NCBI GenBank assembly: GCA_963726435.1
Contig: CAVSCJ010000006.1
Span: 600,271-664,270, forward strand
DNA from: PALSA-660 sp963726435
Lineage (GTDB): Bacteria > Actinomycetota > Coriobacteriia > Anaerosomatales > PALSA-660
Reading direction: 5' to 3'
Length of the DNA: 64,000 nt
Position numbers and translations under genes: made by a program. Under the pieces are notes generated by a model. The model searched no databases. It was given only the letters and a program-made list of their open reading frames with translations, and was not told the DNA's origin. Shown in pieces: positions 9,136 through 18,418 of this stretch. Positions within the stretch are counted from its first letter, which is position 1, and every line of letters begins with the position of its first letter.

Positions 9136-10155
9136 TCACTCCTGGCGGATCCGCGGGTCGAGGAACCCATAGATGATGTCGGCAAACAGGTTGAAGACCA
9201 CTAGGATGATCGAGGTGAAGATCACGGTGCCCATCACCATCGGGAAGTCGCGGCTCTCGAGAGCCTGCACGAAGAGGCGCCCCATGCCCGGCCAAGCGAA
9301 GATGGTCTCTGTGACGACCGCGCCGCCGAGCAGGTAGGCGAGGTCGATGGCGATCACCGTGACCACGGGGATCAAGGCGTTCTTGAGAGCGTGCTTGCCG
9401 ATGACGCGCCACTCGGGCAGGCCCTTGGCCCGCGCCGTGCGCAGGTAGTCTTGGTTGAGCACGTCGAGCATCGCCGAGCGCTGGTAGCGGCTCCAGCCGG
9501 CGATGGTGGCCAGCGAGAGCGTCATGACCGGCAGCGCGAGGTGCTGCAGACGGTTGATCCAGTCACCTTCGAGTCCCGTCGTGTACATGCTCGCGGTGAA
9601 GAAGAGCGGCTGGCGAAGACCCAGGGCCTGCATGAGGTAGAAGCCGAGTACCAGCTGCAAGATGAGCCCGAACCAGAACACGGGCATCGATAACCCGAAG
9701 AAGGACACCGCGGTCACCGCGTAGTCGAGTCTCGAATACTGTCGGAGCGCCGAGTAGATCCCGAGTGGTATCGCGATGATCACGCACACGAGCACAGTGA
9801 AGGCCATCAACACCAGCGTGTTCTGGAAACGCTCCCAGATGATCGGCATGACCGGCGCCCGGAACGAGAAGCTGTTGGCCCACTCGCCCGAGCCGCGGAC
9901 GTTGTCGCGGATCCAGTAGAAGAACTGGACGGCCTTGGGCTGGTCGAGGCCCATGCGGTGCTCTATGCGCGCGATGTCCGCGCGAGAGATGCGCGGATTC
10001 TCCCTGAGGTTCGCCAGAGGGTCGCCCGAGATCGAGACAAGCCCGAACACGATCACGGAGACGAGCGCCACCACGCCGACGCTGTAGCCCAAGCGCCGCA
10101 CGATGAACGGGAAGAGCTCCCGCAGGTGCGTGAAGAACGATCTGATCAGCTTCAA
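9136..10155 (-). CDS. Peptide ABC transporter permease, DppB/OppB type
   Basis: The 339-residue protein has the DppB pattern: an N-terminal helix (SVGVVALVSVIVFGLVSISG), the GDPLANLRENP stretch and the LGLDQP-like segment, then five more helices with the EAA loop (RTARAKGLPEWRVIGKHALK). It ends in FADIIYGFLDPRIRQE, the usual DppB terminus. It is separated from the binding-protein gene by 177 bp that hold a strong hairpin, consistent with lower expression than the binding protein. Confidence 0.9.
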   Translation of the reverse strand: MKLIRSFFTHLRELFPFIVRRLGYSVGVVALVSVIVFGLVSISGDPLANLRENPRISRADIARIEHRMGLDQPKAVQFFYWIRDNVRGSGEWANSFSFRAPVMPIIWERFQNTLVLMAFTVLVCVIIAIPLGIYSALRQYSRLDYAVTAVSFFGLSMPVFWFGLILQLVLGFYLMQALGLRQPLFFTASMYTTGLEGDWINRLQHLALPVMTLSLATIAGWSRYQRSAMLDVLNQDYLRTARAKGLPEWRVIGKHALKNALIPVVTVIAIDLAYLLGGAVVTETIFAWPGMGRLFVQALESRDFPMVMGTVIFTSIILVVFNLFADIIYGFLDPRIRQE

Positions 10156-10245
10156 GTGTTGCTACTGCCTTCCAGAATGCCAGCCTGGAACGCCAACTGC
10201 GAGTCTGGCTGCGAAAACGCGGCCAGTCTAGCATAGAAAGCGTGC

Positions 10246-10281
10246 GGGGCGGCCGCTCTCTTATGCGAGAACGGCCGCCCC
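10246..10281 (-). terminator. GC-rich hairpin between binding-protein and permease genes
   Basis: A perfect 10-bp stem (GGGGCGGCCG/CGGCCGCCCC) with a 16-nt loop lies between dppA-like and dppB-like genes of one operon and has no strong T tail. In peptide transporter operons such hairpins commonly act as partial terminators or mRNA 3' stabilisers that raise binding-protein levels. That role is inferred. Confidence 0.5.
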
Positions 10282-10332
10282 CTATGCGTACGAGATCACT
10301 CCGCCGCGCAGGTGGCGCGGCTTCGGATCCCG

Positions 10333-12021
10333 CTACGGAGTCGAGGTCGCCGGAGCGGCTGCACCGCTGCCGGAGCCTGCCTCCATCCACCACTCGCCGA
10401 GGTTGAAGAACGGACCCTCGAGGGTGGCGTTGTTCTTGGCGTCGTGGACGTAGTCCTTGACGGCCAGGATGGACAGACGCTGATACATCGGGATCAACGG
10501 CAGGTCCTTCGCCATCTGCGCCGAGATCTGCTTCGAGAGCGATGCGCGCAGGGCCGGATCGAGGGCGTTGTCGGCCTCGTTGATCCACTTGGTCACGTCG
10601 GCGTTCTTATAGCGATAGTAGTTCTGGCCCTTCGGCGGCAGCTGCTCGGACGAGAAGAGCGTCTTCACGCTCGGGTCCGGAGAAGCGACCCACGCCCACT
10701 CGCCGACCTGGAAGTTGCCGTTGGGAGTGGAGGTGCCGAAGAACACGGCCGCGTCCTCGAAGCTCAGCTTGACGTCGATGCCGACCGCCTTCAGCTGGGA
10801 CTGGAGGATCTGGAACATCTTCTCGCGTCCGGTGTTGCCCGCCGTGGTCTTGAAGCTCAGCGTCAGCTTCTTGCCGCCCTTGGCGAAGAAGCCGTCCGAG
10901 CCCTTCACGTAGCCAGCGCTAGTCAGCAGCGACTCGGCCTTCGCGGCGTCAGGACGGTAGATGGACCAAGGCGCGGAGAAGTACGACGGCTGCTCGGGGA
11001 CGAAGATGTCGTCGAGCGGCTTGACCTGACCGAGCATGACCTGATCGACGATCTTCTGGCGGTCGATCGTGTAGGCGATCGCCTCGCGCACCTTCAGGTC
11101 CGAGACGTCCGGCTTGGTCACGTTGAACGCGATGTGCTCCCACACGGTGCCGGGATCCGCATACACGTTCTTGGTCGTGGTCTTGAGCTGGTCGATCAGC
11201 GAGGGGTCGGGCGACGGGTTGACGGCGTCGACCTCTCCGGTCTTCATCTGTGCGATCTCGGTGTTGACGTCCGGGATCCACTTGAATACGACGCCGTCGA
11301 GCCAAGCGGGCGTTCCCCAGAACTTGTCGTTGCGGACCAGGGAGATGTGGTCGCCCTTCTTCCACTCCTTGAACATGAACGGGCCGCTCGCGACGGGGAT
11401 CGACTCGTTCATCGCGGTCGCGAAGTCCTTGCCCTCGAGGGCATGCTTCGGCAGGACCATGTACGAGGACGAGAACATCTCACGATAGGGAGCGTAGGTC
11501 TGCTTGAAGGTGAGCTTGATCGTCTGCGGGTCGAGGACCTCGGCCTTCGTGATCTCCTCGTATCCGGACTTGCTCAGGATCGGCAGCTTCGGGTTCATGA
11601 TCGTGTCGAGAGTGAACTTCACGTCGTCCGCAGTGACGGGCACGCCGTCGCTCCAGACAGCCTTCGGGTTGATCTTCCAAGTGACCGTGAACGGGTTCTC
11701 GGTGACTAGGCCGTTGCTGAGCTCCGGGATCGACTCAGCGAGCATCGGCTTGTAGCTGAAGTCCGGCTGTATCTGGACGAGACCGAGAAGGACTTGGGAC
11801 TGCACGTCCTTGGTCGCCATCATGTCCCCACCCGTGACGAACGAGTTGAGGATGGCCGGCTCCTGCTCGTAACCGATGGTCAGAGTGCCACCCTTTACCG
11901 GCGCCGTGCCGGTCGTTGTGCCGGTGCCCGGCGTCGTGGTCGTCGCACACCCCGCCAGCATTCCCAGCGCGAGTGTGAGGACCGCCACGACGGCGATCAC
12001 CTTGCGGTAGCGGTGGATCAT
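10333..12021 (-). CDS. Peptide-binding lipoprotein of the ABC importer (SBP family 5)
   Basis: The protein starts MIHRYRKVIAVVAVLTLALG and has the lipobox LAGC, so it is a lipid-anchored binding protein. It is about 560 residues, as usual for solute-binding family 5 (DppA/OppA), with recognisable segments GGTLTIGYEQEPAILNSF, VTWKINPKAVWSDGVPVTAD, AYTIDRQKIVDQVMLGQVKP and the C-terminal LPLIPMYQRL. I prefer the ATG at 12021 over the one at 12045 because AGGAAGGGGG lies between them as Shine-Dalgarno. A Thr/Gly linker follows the lipobox. First gene of the importer operon; the peptide preferred cannot be told. Confidence 0.88.
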   Translation of the reverse strand: MIHRYRKVIAVVAVLTLALGMLAGCATTTTPGTGTTTGTAPVKGGTLTIGYEQEPAILNSFVTGGDMMATKDVQSQVLLGLVQIQPDFSYKPMLAESIPELSNGLVTENPFTVTWKINPKAVWSDGVPVTADDVKFTLDTIMNPKLPILSKSGYEEITKAEVLDPQTIKLTFKQTYAPYREMFSSSYMVLPKHALEGKDFATAMNESIPVASGPFMFKEWKKGDHISLVRNDKFWGTPAWLDGVVFKWIPDVNTEIAQMKTGEVDAVNPSPDPSLIDQLKTTTKNVYADPGTVWEHIAFNVTKPDVSDLKVREAIAYTIDRQKIVDQVMLGQVKPLDDIFVPEQPSYFSAPWSIYRPDAAKAESLLTSAGYVKGSDGFFAKGGKKLTLSFKTTAGNTGREKMFQILQSQLKAVGIDVKLSFEDAAVFFGTSTPNGNFQVGEWAWVASPDPSVKTLFSSEQLPPKGQNYYRYKNADVTKWINEADNALDPALRASLSKQISAQMAKDLPLIPMYQRLSILAVKDYVHDAKNNATLEGPFFNLGEWWMEAGSGSGAAAPATSTP

Positions 12022-12045
12022 TGTACGAATGCCCCCTTCCTGCAT

Positions 12046-12345
12046 TTGACAGCAGTACGGATCGATCTGTTGCTGACTGACTCCCTACGCTAGAGTTCGC
12101 GCTTCATCCCTCCCCGGCGAAGACCGGGACCGGGCCCCGCGGACGCGAGAGGAGCCGGCCCACCGACTTGCTCAGAGCACTTGACCTGTATGAGTGTCTA
12201 CCCATCGCCCTTAGGGGCGCAAGTTCGACGCCAAGCAGCGACGAGCATCGGCCGGATGGACTTGCCAGAAACCAAGGTTGGAGCAGGTGGCGCCGGTTGA
12301 CGCGACCACGCGACCGCATACCGCCCCAGCTCGATATGCATCCTG
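12046..12345. other. Non-coding spacer between secG and the peptide transporter operon
   Basis: No coding frame with family-like sequence, tRNA fold or tmRNA tag was found in these ~300 bp. It holds a small hairpin (CCCCGGCGAAGACCGGG region near 12115-12131) and another (CGCCCTTAGGGGCG, near 12206-12220). It must contain the transporter promoter and the secG 3' end. Confidence 0.5.
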
Positions 12346-12585
12346 CTAGACCGGGCGATACCACATCATGAGGATCAGAGAGGTGAGCGCCCAGCCGATC
12401 GCGATGCCGATCGTGATGCGATCCAGGTTCTTCTCGATGATGCTCGTGCCGCCGGCGGCGGACGACATTCCGCCGAACATCGACGACAGCCCGGTGCCCT
12501 TACCGGAGTGCAGCAGGACGAAGACGACGAGCCCGATGGCCAGCAGTGCGTGCACTGCGACGACGACGTAGATGAGCGCGTTCAC
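12346..12585 (-). CDS. secG: Preprotein translocase subunit SecG
   Basis: At 79 residues it has the SecG plan: an N-terminal transmembrane helix (IYVVVAVHALLAIGLVVFVL), a short loop with the family signature HSGKGTGLSSMFGG and GGTSIIEKNLDR, and a C-terminal helix (ITIGIAIGWALTSLILMMWY). SecG is the small accessory subunit of the SecYEG protein export channel. It follows gpmI at the end of the glycolytic cluster on the same strand, a gene order also seen in Bacillus-type genomes. Confidence 0.92.
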   Translation of the reverse strand: MNALIYVVVAVHALLAIGLVVFVLLHSGKGTGLSSMFGGMSSAAGGTSIIEKNLDRITIGIAIGWALTSLILMMWYRPV

Positions 12586-12688
12586 GCGTACTCCCTTGAT
12601 ATCGAGATCCGTCCGCGCCGTCGGGCGCGCGACTGAGCGAGTATAGCCGCATGCCCCTTCGGACTCAACCGCGGCCCGCGCGTCGGGC

Positions 12689-14257
12689 CTACCGCTCGAG
12701 CAGGCTGGTCCCGGTCCACTCGCTGGGCGCCGGAAGGCCGATCAGGTCGAGCAGCGTCGGCGCGACGTCGGCAAGCTTGCCGCCGCGCCGCAGCGCCCTC
12801 ACGCCGTTCGCAGCGCATATCAGCGGGACGTCGTTGGCAGTGTGCGCCGTGAAGGGCGTCACCCCGTCGTCGTCGACCATCTTCTCCGCGTTGCCGTGAT
12901 CGGCGGTCACGAGCGCGATCCCGCCCTTCGACGCGATCGCCTCCACCACTCGTCCGACCCCGTCGTCGACCGCCTCGACCGCCGCGATGGCGGCTGCGAG
13001 TACTCCTGTGTGCCCGACCATGTCGCAGTTCGCGAAGTTGACCACGTAGAAGTCCGCCGACCCGTCCTCGATCTCGCGGACGAGCCGATCGGCCACCTCC
13101 GGCTCGCTCATCTCCGGCTGCAGGTCATAGGTCGCGACCTTCGGACTGGGGACGAGGACCCGCTCCTCCCCCGGCTTCGGCGGTTCGGACCCGCCGTTCA
13201 GGAAGAAGGTGACGTGCGCGTACTTCTCCGTCTCGGCGATGTGGAGCTGGCGGAGCCCCGCCCCGGAGAGGACGTCGGCCAGGGTGCAGCACGGAATGTC
13301 CTTCGGGAACGCCACCGGCGCCGGGATGGTCGGATCGTACTCGGTAAGGCAAACGAAACGCAGCGAGGGTGTCTCCGGCCGCTGGAACTCGTGGAACGCG
13401 GGATCCACGAGCGCGCGCGTCAGCTCGCGCGCGCGGTCGGGGCGGAAGTTGAAGAAGATGACCGCGTCGCCGTCTCTCATGCGGGCGTCGACTCCCGCCA
13501 CGGTCACCGGCGCCACGAACTCGTCCGTCACTCCGTCCGCGTACGACTGCCTGATCGCGGACACCGCGTCTGGCGCCTCGCGCCCCTGGCCGAGCACGAG
13601 CAGCCGCCACGCGCGCTCGACCCGGTCCCAGCGCCTGTCCCGGTCCATCGCCCAGTAGCGGCCGCACACCGTCCCGACGGCCCCCGCGCCCGACATAGCG
13701 ATCCGCCGCTCGACCTGCTTCACGAAGCCCGCACCCGACTCCGGCGGTACGTCCCGCCCATCCAGGAAGGCGTGAACGAAGACCCTCTCCGCCCCGCGGG
13801 CCCTCGCAAGATCGAGCAAGGCGAACAGGTGGTCGATGTGGCTATGCACCCCTCCGTTCGAGACCAGGCCCATGAGGTGCACGGCACGCCCGGCTTCGAC
13901 GGCTCCGGCGATCGCGTCGTCCAGGACCTCGTTGTTCGCGAAGGTGCCGTCCTCGATCGCGCAGTTGATGCGGGTCAGCTCCTGGTACACGACGCGTCCG
14001 GCCCCGATGTTGAGGTGGCCGACCTCCGAGTTGCCCATCTGCCCGGCGGGGAGTCCCACGGCCAGACCGGAGCACTCGAGCCGTTCCCACGGGTACTCAG
14101 CGAACAGGCGGTCGAGGTTCGGCGTTGCCGCCAGCGCCACGGCATTGCCTTCGCGCCGGTCGGACAGGCCGTAGCCGTCCATGATCGCCAGCAGCGCCGG
14201 CAGGCGCAGCTTCTCCAGTCGCGCCGGATCCGCGGGGATGAAGTCGTCCTCGGTCAC
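12689..14257 (-). CDS. gpmI: 2,3-bisphosphoglycerate-independent phosphoglycerate mutase
   Basis: This enzyme interconverts 3- and 2-phosphoglycerate in glycolysis using two metal ions, often manganese. With the GTG start at 14257 it has 522 residues. Visible motifs: IMDGYGLSD (metal Asp), GQMGNSEVGHLNIGAGR with the phosphorylated Ser, FLDGRDVPPES, CGRYWAMDRDRRWDR, FNFRPDRARE, DMVGHTG and TADHGNAE with metal Asp/His. The start overlaps the tpiA stop as GTGA, so the two are translationally coupled. Full length and unbroken. Confidence 0.95.
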   Translation of the reverse strand: MTEDDFIPADPARLEKLRLPALLAIMDGYGLSDRREGNAVALAATPNLDRLFAEYPWERLECSGLAVGLPAGQMGNSEVGHLNIGAGRVVYQELTRINCAIEDGTFANNEVLDDAIAGAVEAGRAVHLMGLVSNGGVHSHIDHLFALLDLARARGAERVFVHAFLDGRDVPPESGAGFVKQVERRIAMSGAGAVGTVCGRYWAMDRDRRWDRVERAWRLLVLGQGREAPDAVSAIRQSYADGVTDEFVAPVTVAGVDARMRDGDAVIFFNFRPDRARELTRALVDPAFHEFQRPETPSLRFVCLTEYDPTIPAPVAFPKDIPCCTLADVLSGAGLRQLHIAETEKYAHVTFFLNGGSEPPKPGEERVLVPSPKVATYDLQPEMSEPEVADRLVREIEDGSADFYVVNFANCDMVGHTGVLAAAIAAVEAVDDGVGRVVEAIASKGGIALVTADHGNAEKMVDDDGVTPFTAHTANDVPLICAANGVRALRRGGKLADVAPTLLDLIGLPAPSEWTGTSLLER

Positions 14258-15027
14258 GAGGCGGCGTGGACTATGTCGGAGAAGGCCTCGGCATTGAGCG
14301 CGGCACCGCCGACGAGAGCGCCGTCGATGTCGGGCTCTGAGAAGAACATCTTGGCGTTCTCGGGCTTCACGGACCCGCCGTAGAGCACGCGTGCGGTCGT
14401 CGCCGCCGGCGGCCCGTACAGCGCTCCGATGGTGGCCCTGATCATCCGGGCGACGTCGTTGGCCGCCTCGGGAGTCGGCGTGTGCCCGGTGCCGATGGCC
14501 CAGATCGGCTCGTAGGCGACAACGAGAGCCGCCGCCTGCTCCTCGCTGATGCCGGCGATCCCGGTGCGGATCTGGCCGCGGACGAAGGAGAACGTCTCGC
14601 CCGCCTCGTAGGTGGCGAGCGACTCGCCGCAGCACACGATCGGCGTGATCCCGTGCTTCAGCAGGGCCTGCACCTTGAGGTTGACCGTCTCGTCCGTGTC
14701 ACCGAAGTGCTCGCGGCGCTCGGAGTGGCCGACTATGCAGTAGCCGCAGCGCAGCTCCTTCAACATGCGGGGTGCGATGGCGCCGGTGAAGGCACCCTCC
14801 TCCTCCCAGAAGACGTCCTGGGCGCCCAGCCCGATCGGCAGCTTGTCGACCTCGATGATGGTGGACGCCGCCTTCAGCCCTGTGAACGGCGGGCAGACGA
14901 CGACCTCGACTCGACCGGCCACGTCGGACACGAGATCCTGCACGTGGTCGATCAGCACCGCCCCCTCGCCGGAGGTCGTGAACATCTTCCAGTTCCCGGC
15001 GACCATCGGAGTGCGTTCGCTGCGCAT
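14254..15027 (-). CDS. tpiA: Triosephosphate isomerase
   Basis: The 257-residue protein interconverts dihydroxyacetone phosphate and glyceraldehyde 3-phosphate. Key parts are VAGNWKMF (catalytic Lys), IVGHSERREHFG (catalytic His), VAYEPIWAIGTGHT (catalytic Glu and loop 6) and YGGSVKPEN (phosphate-binding loop). It lies between pgk and gpmI and overlaps gpmI by 4 nt. Confidence 0.97.
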   Translation of the reverse strand: MRSERTPMVAGNWKMFTTSGEGAVLIDHVQDLVSDVAGRVEVVVCPPFTGLKAASTIIEVDKLPIGLGAQDVFWEEEGAFTGAIAPRMLKELRCGYCIVGHSERREHFGDTDETVNLKVQALLKHGITPIVCCGESLATYEAGETFSFVRGQIRTGIAGISEEQAAALVVAYEPIWAIGTGHTPTPEAANDVARMIRATIGALYGPPAATTARVLYGGSVKPENAKMFFSEPDIDGALVGGAALNAEAFSDIVHAAS

Positions 15028-15079
15028 GGGTGGCTCCTTGGGAGGTATGTGGCGCCCACCGGCGGCGCCGACTGGTCTG

Positions 15080-16267
15080 TCAGGCGTCGAGCAGCGCGGT
15101 GAGACCGGGCAACTCCGAACCCTCGAGCAACTTCATCGACGCGCCGCCGCCCGTGGACACGAACGTTATGCGGTCCTCGACGTCGAACTTCTTCAGCGCG
15201 GCCACAGAGTCGCCCCCTCCGACGATCGACGCGGCGCGGTTGTTCCGGCTCACGGCGAGCGCGACCTGTCTCGTGCCGTTCTCGAACGGCGCCATCTCGA
15301 ACACGCCCATCGGACCGTTCCAGAAGATCGTCCGAGCCGATGCGATGGCACCCTTGAACAGCTCGACGGTCGTCGGGCCGATGTCGAGGCCCATCATCTT
15401 CGGGGGGATCTCCTCGCGCGCGACGATGCGGGTCTCCGCGTCCGGCTCGATCGCGTCGGCGATCACGAAGTCGACCGGCAGGATCAGCTCGACGCCCTTG
15501 TCGACCGCCTTCGTGAGCATCGCCTTCGCCGGCTCGACCCATTCGGGCTCGACGATCGACTTCCCGACGGGCACGCCTTTGGCCACCAGCAGCGTGAAGC
15601 ACATCCCGCCACCGATGATCAGCGTGTCGACGCAGTCGAGCAGCCGGTCGATTACACCGAACTTGTCGGACACCTTCGACCCTCCGAGGATCGCCAGGAA
15701 GGGGCGATCGGGATCCGTGAGCATCGAGGTCAGGGTATCGACCTCGCGCGCCAGGAGCAGCCCCGCATAGGCGGGCAGGTAGTGCGCCACGCCCTCGGTG
15801 GAGGCGTGAGCGCGGTGCGCGGCACCGAACGCGTCGTTGACGTACATGTCCGCGAGCGACGCCAGCGCCTTCGAGAAGGCGGGGTCGTCGGCCTTCTCGC
15901 CCGGGTCGAACCTCACGTTCTCCAACATGATGATCTCGCCGTCGACCATGCGGTCGACCGCCTCGTGCGCCTCGGGCCCGACGATGTCGTCGACGAACAC
16001 GACGTTGCGGCCCAGCAGCCGCTGCAGGACCCTGCGTACGGGCCTCAGCGAGTACTGCGGGTCGGGCTTGCCGTCCGGGCGCCCCAGGTGGCTCATCACG
16101 ATCACGCGAGCCCCGTGGTCCACCAGGTAGCGGAGCGTGGGCAGCGCGGCCCGGATGCGGGTGTCGTCCGTGACGGCGCCCTCCGCGAGCGGCACGTTGA
16201 AGTCCACACGGACGAGCACTCGTTTGCCGCGGACGTCGACGTCCTTGACCGTCTTCTTGTCGAACAT
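15080..16267 (-). CDS. pgk: Phosphoglycerate kinase
   Basis: The 395-residue enzyme makes ATP from 1,3-bisphosphoglycerate. Family markers are KRVLVRVDFNVPL, VIVMSHLGRPDGK, FDPGEKADD, FLAILGGSKVSDKFGVID, GGGMCFTLL, FWNGPMGVFE and SIVGGGDSVAALKKF (nucleotide-binding). It follows gap by 12 nt on the minus strand and precedes tpiA. Full length and unbroken. Confidence 0.97.
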   Translation of the reverse strand: MFDKKTVKDVDVRGKRVLVRVDFNVPLAEGAVTDDTRIRAALPTLRYLVDHGARVIVMSHLGRPDGKPDPQYSLRPVRRVLQRLLGRNVVFVDDIVGPEAHEAVDRMVDGEIIMLENVRFDPGEKADDPAFSKALASLADMYVNDAFGAAHRAHASTEGVAHYLPAYAGLLLAREVDTLTSMLTDPDRPFLAILGGSKVSDKFGVIDRLLDCVDTLIIGGGMCFTLLVAKGVPVGKSIVEPEWVEPAKAMLTKAVDKGVELILPVDFVIADAIEPDAETRIVAREEIPPKMMGLDIGPTTVELFKGAIASARTIFWNGPMGVFEMAPFENGTRQVALAVSRNNRAASIVGGGDSVAALKKFDVEDRITFVSTGGGASMKLLEGSELPGLTALLDA

Positions 16268-16279
16268 GCTCTCCTCGCT

Positions 16280-17314
16280 TCAGCCCACGAGTTTGACGAG
16301 ATCGACGACCCGGTTGCTGTAGCCCCACTCATTGTCGTACCAGGACACGCACTTCACGAAGTTGCCCGTGCCGCCCATGACCATCGTCTGCAGCGAGTCG
16401 AAGACCGAGGACGCGGGATTGCCCACGACGTCGATCGACACGATGGGATCTTCGCAGTACTCGAGGATGCCGACCATCGGGCCCTCGGCCGCCGCCCTCA
16501 TCGCCGCGTTGATCTCTTCCTTGCTGACGTCGCGCTCGAGCTCGGCGACCAGATCGACGACAGAGCCGTCCGGAGTCGGGACGCGCATCGACATGCCGTC
16601 GAGCTTGCCCTTGCAGCTCGGCAGGACGAGGCCGATGGCCTTGGCCGCGCCGGTCGAGGTCGGGATGATCGAGACGGCCGCGGCGCGCGCCCGCCTGAGG
16701 TCCTTGTGCGGGTAGTCGAGGATGCGCTGGTCGTTCGTGTAGGCGTGGATCGTGTTCATGAAGCCACGCTTGAGGCCGAACGAGTCCACCAGCACCTTGG
16801 CGAACGGAGCCAGGCAGTTCGTCGTGCAGGACGCGTTGCTGATGACGTGATGCTTGGCAGCGTCGTAGTCGCCGTCGTTGACGCCCATGACGATCGTGAT
16901 GTCCTCATTCGAGGCGGGCGACGAGATGATGACCTTCTTGGCGCCGGCGTCGATGTGCGCGTGCGCCTTGGTCGCGTCGGTGAAGAAGCCGGTGGACTCG
17001 ACGACGACGTCCACGCCCAGAGCGTCCCAAGGCAGTGACCCCGGGTCGCGCTCGGCGAGCACCTTGACGGTCTTGTCCATGCCCAGGAGCTCACCCAAGG
17101 CGCTCTTGGGATGGACGACGAGCGATCCGTCGCCCGCCTCGATCCCGTGGTCGAACCTTCCGTGTACCGAGTCGTACTTCACGAGGTGCGCGAGTGTCGC
17201 GGCATCGGTCAGGTCGTTGACCGCCACGACCTCGACCGCCGGGTCGTTCATCGCCGCCCGAAAGACGAGGCGACCGATCCGCCCGAAACCGTTGATGCCT
17301 ACCTTGATGGTCAT
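16280..17314 (-). CDS. gap: Glyceraldehyde-3-phosphate dehydrogenase
   Basis: The 344-residue enzyme oxidises glyceraldehyde 3-phosphate with NAD+. It has the Rossmann start INGFGRIGRLVFRA, the active-site ISNASCTTNCLAPF with catalytic Cys, HAYTNDQRILDYPHKDLRRA and SWYDNEWGYSNRVVDL. The Asp in AVNDLTD following the second strand favours NAD+ over NADP+. First gene of the gap-pgk-tpiA-gpmI-secG unit, 117 bp after whiA. Confidence 0.97.
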   Translation of the reverse strand: MTIKVGINGFGRIGRLVFRAAMNDPAVEVVAVNDLTDAATLAHLVKYDSVHGRFDHGIEAGDGSLVVHPKSALGELLGMDKTVKVLAERDPGSLPWDALGVDVVVESTGFFTDATKAHAHIDAGAKKVIISSPASNEDITIVMGVNDGDYDAAKHHVISNASCTTNCLAPFAKVLVDSFGLKRGFMNTIHAYTNDQRILDYPHKDLRRARAAAVSIIPTSTGAAKAIGLVLPSCKGKLDGMSMRVPTPDGSVVDLVAELERDVSKEEINAAMRAAAEGPMVGILEYCEDPIVSIDVVGNPASSVFDSLQTMVMGGTGNFVKCVSWYDNEWGYSNRVVDLVKLVG

Positions 17315-17431
17315 ACCGACCCCTTTCGGTCTCGTCGCGCCCTCGAACTGGACGCTTCTCTCGGTGGACCCCCCCGCAAAGCCATGCCGGGCAGTCGCCT
17401 CGAACGACCGCGCCCGGAGTGCTCCCGGTCG

Positions 17432-18418
17432 CTATCCTTTCTCGCCGCCGCGTTGCGCGTCAAGCGGGCCGCCCTCGAAAGCAGCCCTCGTACGAACCTC
17501 GGCAGCCATGGCCTCCAGTCGCCGGATCCTGTGGTACACGGCCGACTTCGAGAGCGGAGGCGTCGCGTACTCCCCGAGTTCGCGTATGGACACGTCCGGG
17601 TGGTCGAGACGCAGCTGGGCGAGCTCCTGCAGGGCGGGCGGCAGCCACTCGAGGCCATTCACATCCGCGAGATAGCGGATGTCCTCGACCTGGGCGATCG
17701 CGGCCTCCGCGGACTTCTGCACGTTGGCGGTCTCGGCGTTCACAAGCCGGTTGACGTCGTTGCGCATCGACTTGAGGATGCGGACGTCCTCGGTGCGCAG
17801 AAGTGCCCGATGCGCCCCTACCAGTGCCAGGAACGTGACGATGGGCTCGGCGCCTTTCAAGTAGACGGCGAACAGCCCGCGGCGCTTGGTCACGCGCGCC
17901 TCGATCCCGAAGCGGGCCATGAGTCCCACGAGATCGCGCGCCTGCTGCTCGGTCTCGGCGGTCAGCTCGAAGTGGAAGTCGCCGTGCGGATCGGCAACGA
18001 AGCCGCCGCCGAGGAAGGCGCCGCGCAGGTACGACACGGCGCAGCAGTCCTTGCGAACGAGTGCCTTCGGCACGCCGTCCGTGAGTCCCAGGGATTCGTC
18101 GAGTATCCCCAGGTCGGACAGGGCCGTCTGGAGCGCAGGCTGCCCCGGAACGGTGATCAGGTAGTTGTTGGTCTTGTGCAGCACGCTGCGGCGCACTGTC
18201 AGCTCGGTCTTGAGGCCGTACAGAGAGTGCATGAGCTTGATCGCCTTGCGCGCGACGGGCGCCGTCTCCGTCGCGATCTCGACCCGGAACCGCTCCCCAC
18301 CCGTGATGTGCATCGTGCCCTCGACCCTGATGAGCGCGGAGAGCTCCGCTCGCGGGCAGCACGACCGGGTGGGCATGACCCGCGACAGCTCTTCCTTGAC
18401 CTCGGCGGTGAAGCTCAC
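17432..18418 (-). CDS. whiA: WhiA, DNA-binding developmental/division regulator
   Basis: With the GTG at 18418 (GGAGGAGGTG upstream) the protein has 328 residues, the WhiA size. The N-terminal LAGLIDADG-like homing endonuclease fold is seen in SFTAEVKEELSRVMP, LRGAFLGGGFVADP and FHFELTAETEQQARDLVGLM. The C-terminal helix-turn-helix is in LAQLRLDHPDVSIRELGEYA and PPLSKSAVYHRIRRLEAMA. It overlaps the yvcK stop (GTGA). In actinobacteria WhiA controls division and sporulation genes. Here the rapZ-yvcK-whiA order is the conserved one. Confidence 0.95.
   Translation of the reverse strand: MSFTAEVKEELSRVMPTRSCCPRAELSALIRVEGTMHITGGERFRVEIATETAPVARKAIKLMHSLYGLKTELTVRRSVLHKTNNYLITVPGQPALQTALSDLGILDESLGLTDGVPKALVRKDCCAVSYLRGAFLGGGFVADPHGDFHFELTAETEQQARDLVGLMARFGIEARVTKRRGLFAVYLKGAEPIVTFLALVGAHRALLRTEDVRILKSMRNDVNRLVNAETANVQKSAEAAIAQVEDIRYLADVNGLEWLPPALQELAQLRLDHPDVSIRELGEYATPPLSKSAVYHRIRRLEAMAAEVRTRAAFEGGPLDAQRGGEKG

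Noticed and set aside
12046..12345. tmRNA or tRNA in the secG downstream spacer
   Set aside because: No tag peptide, T-loop or acceptor pairing could be found on either strand.
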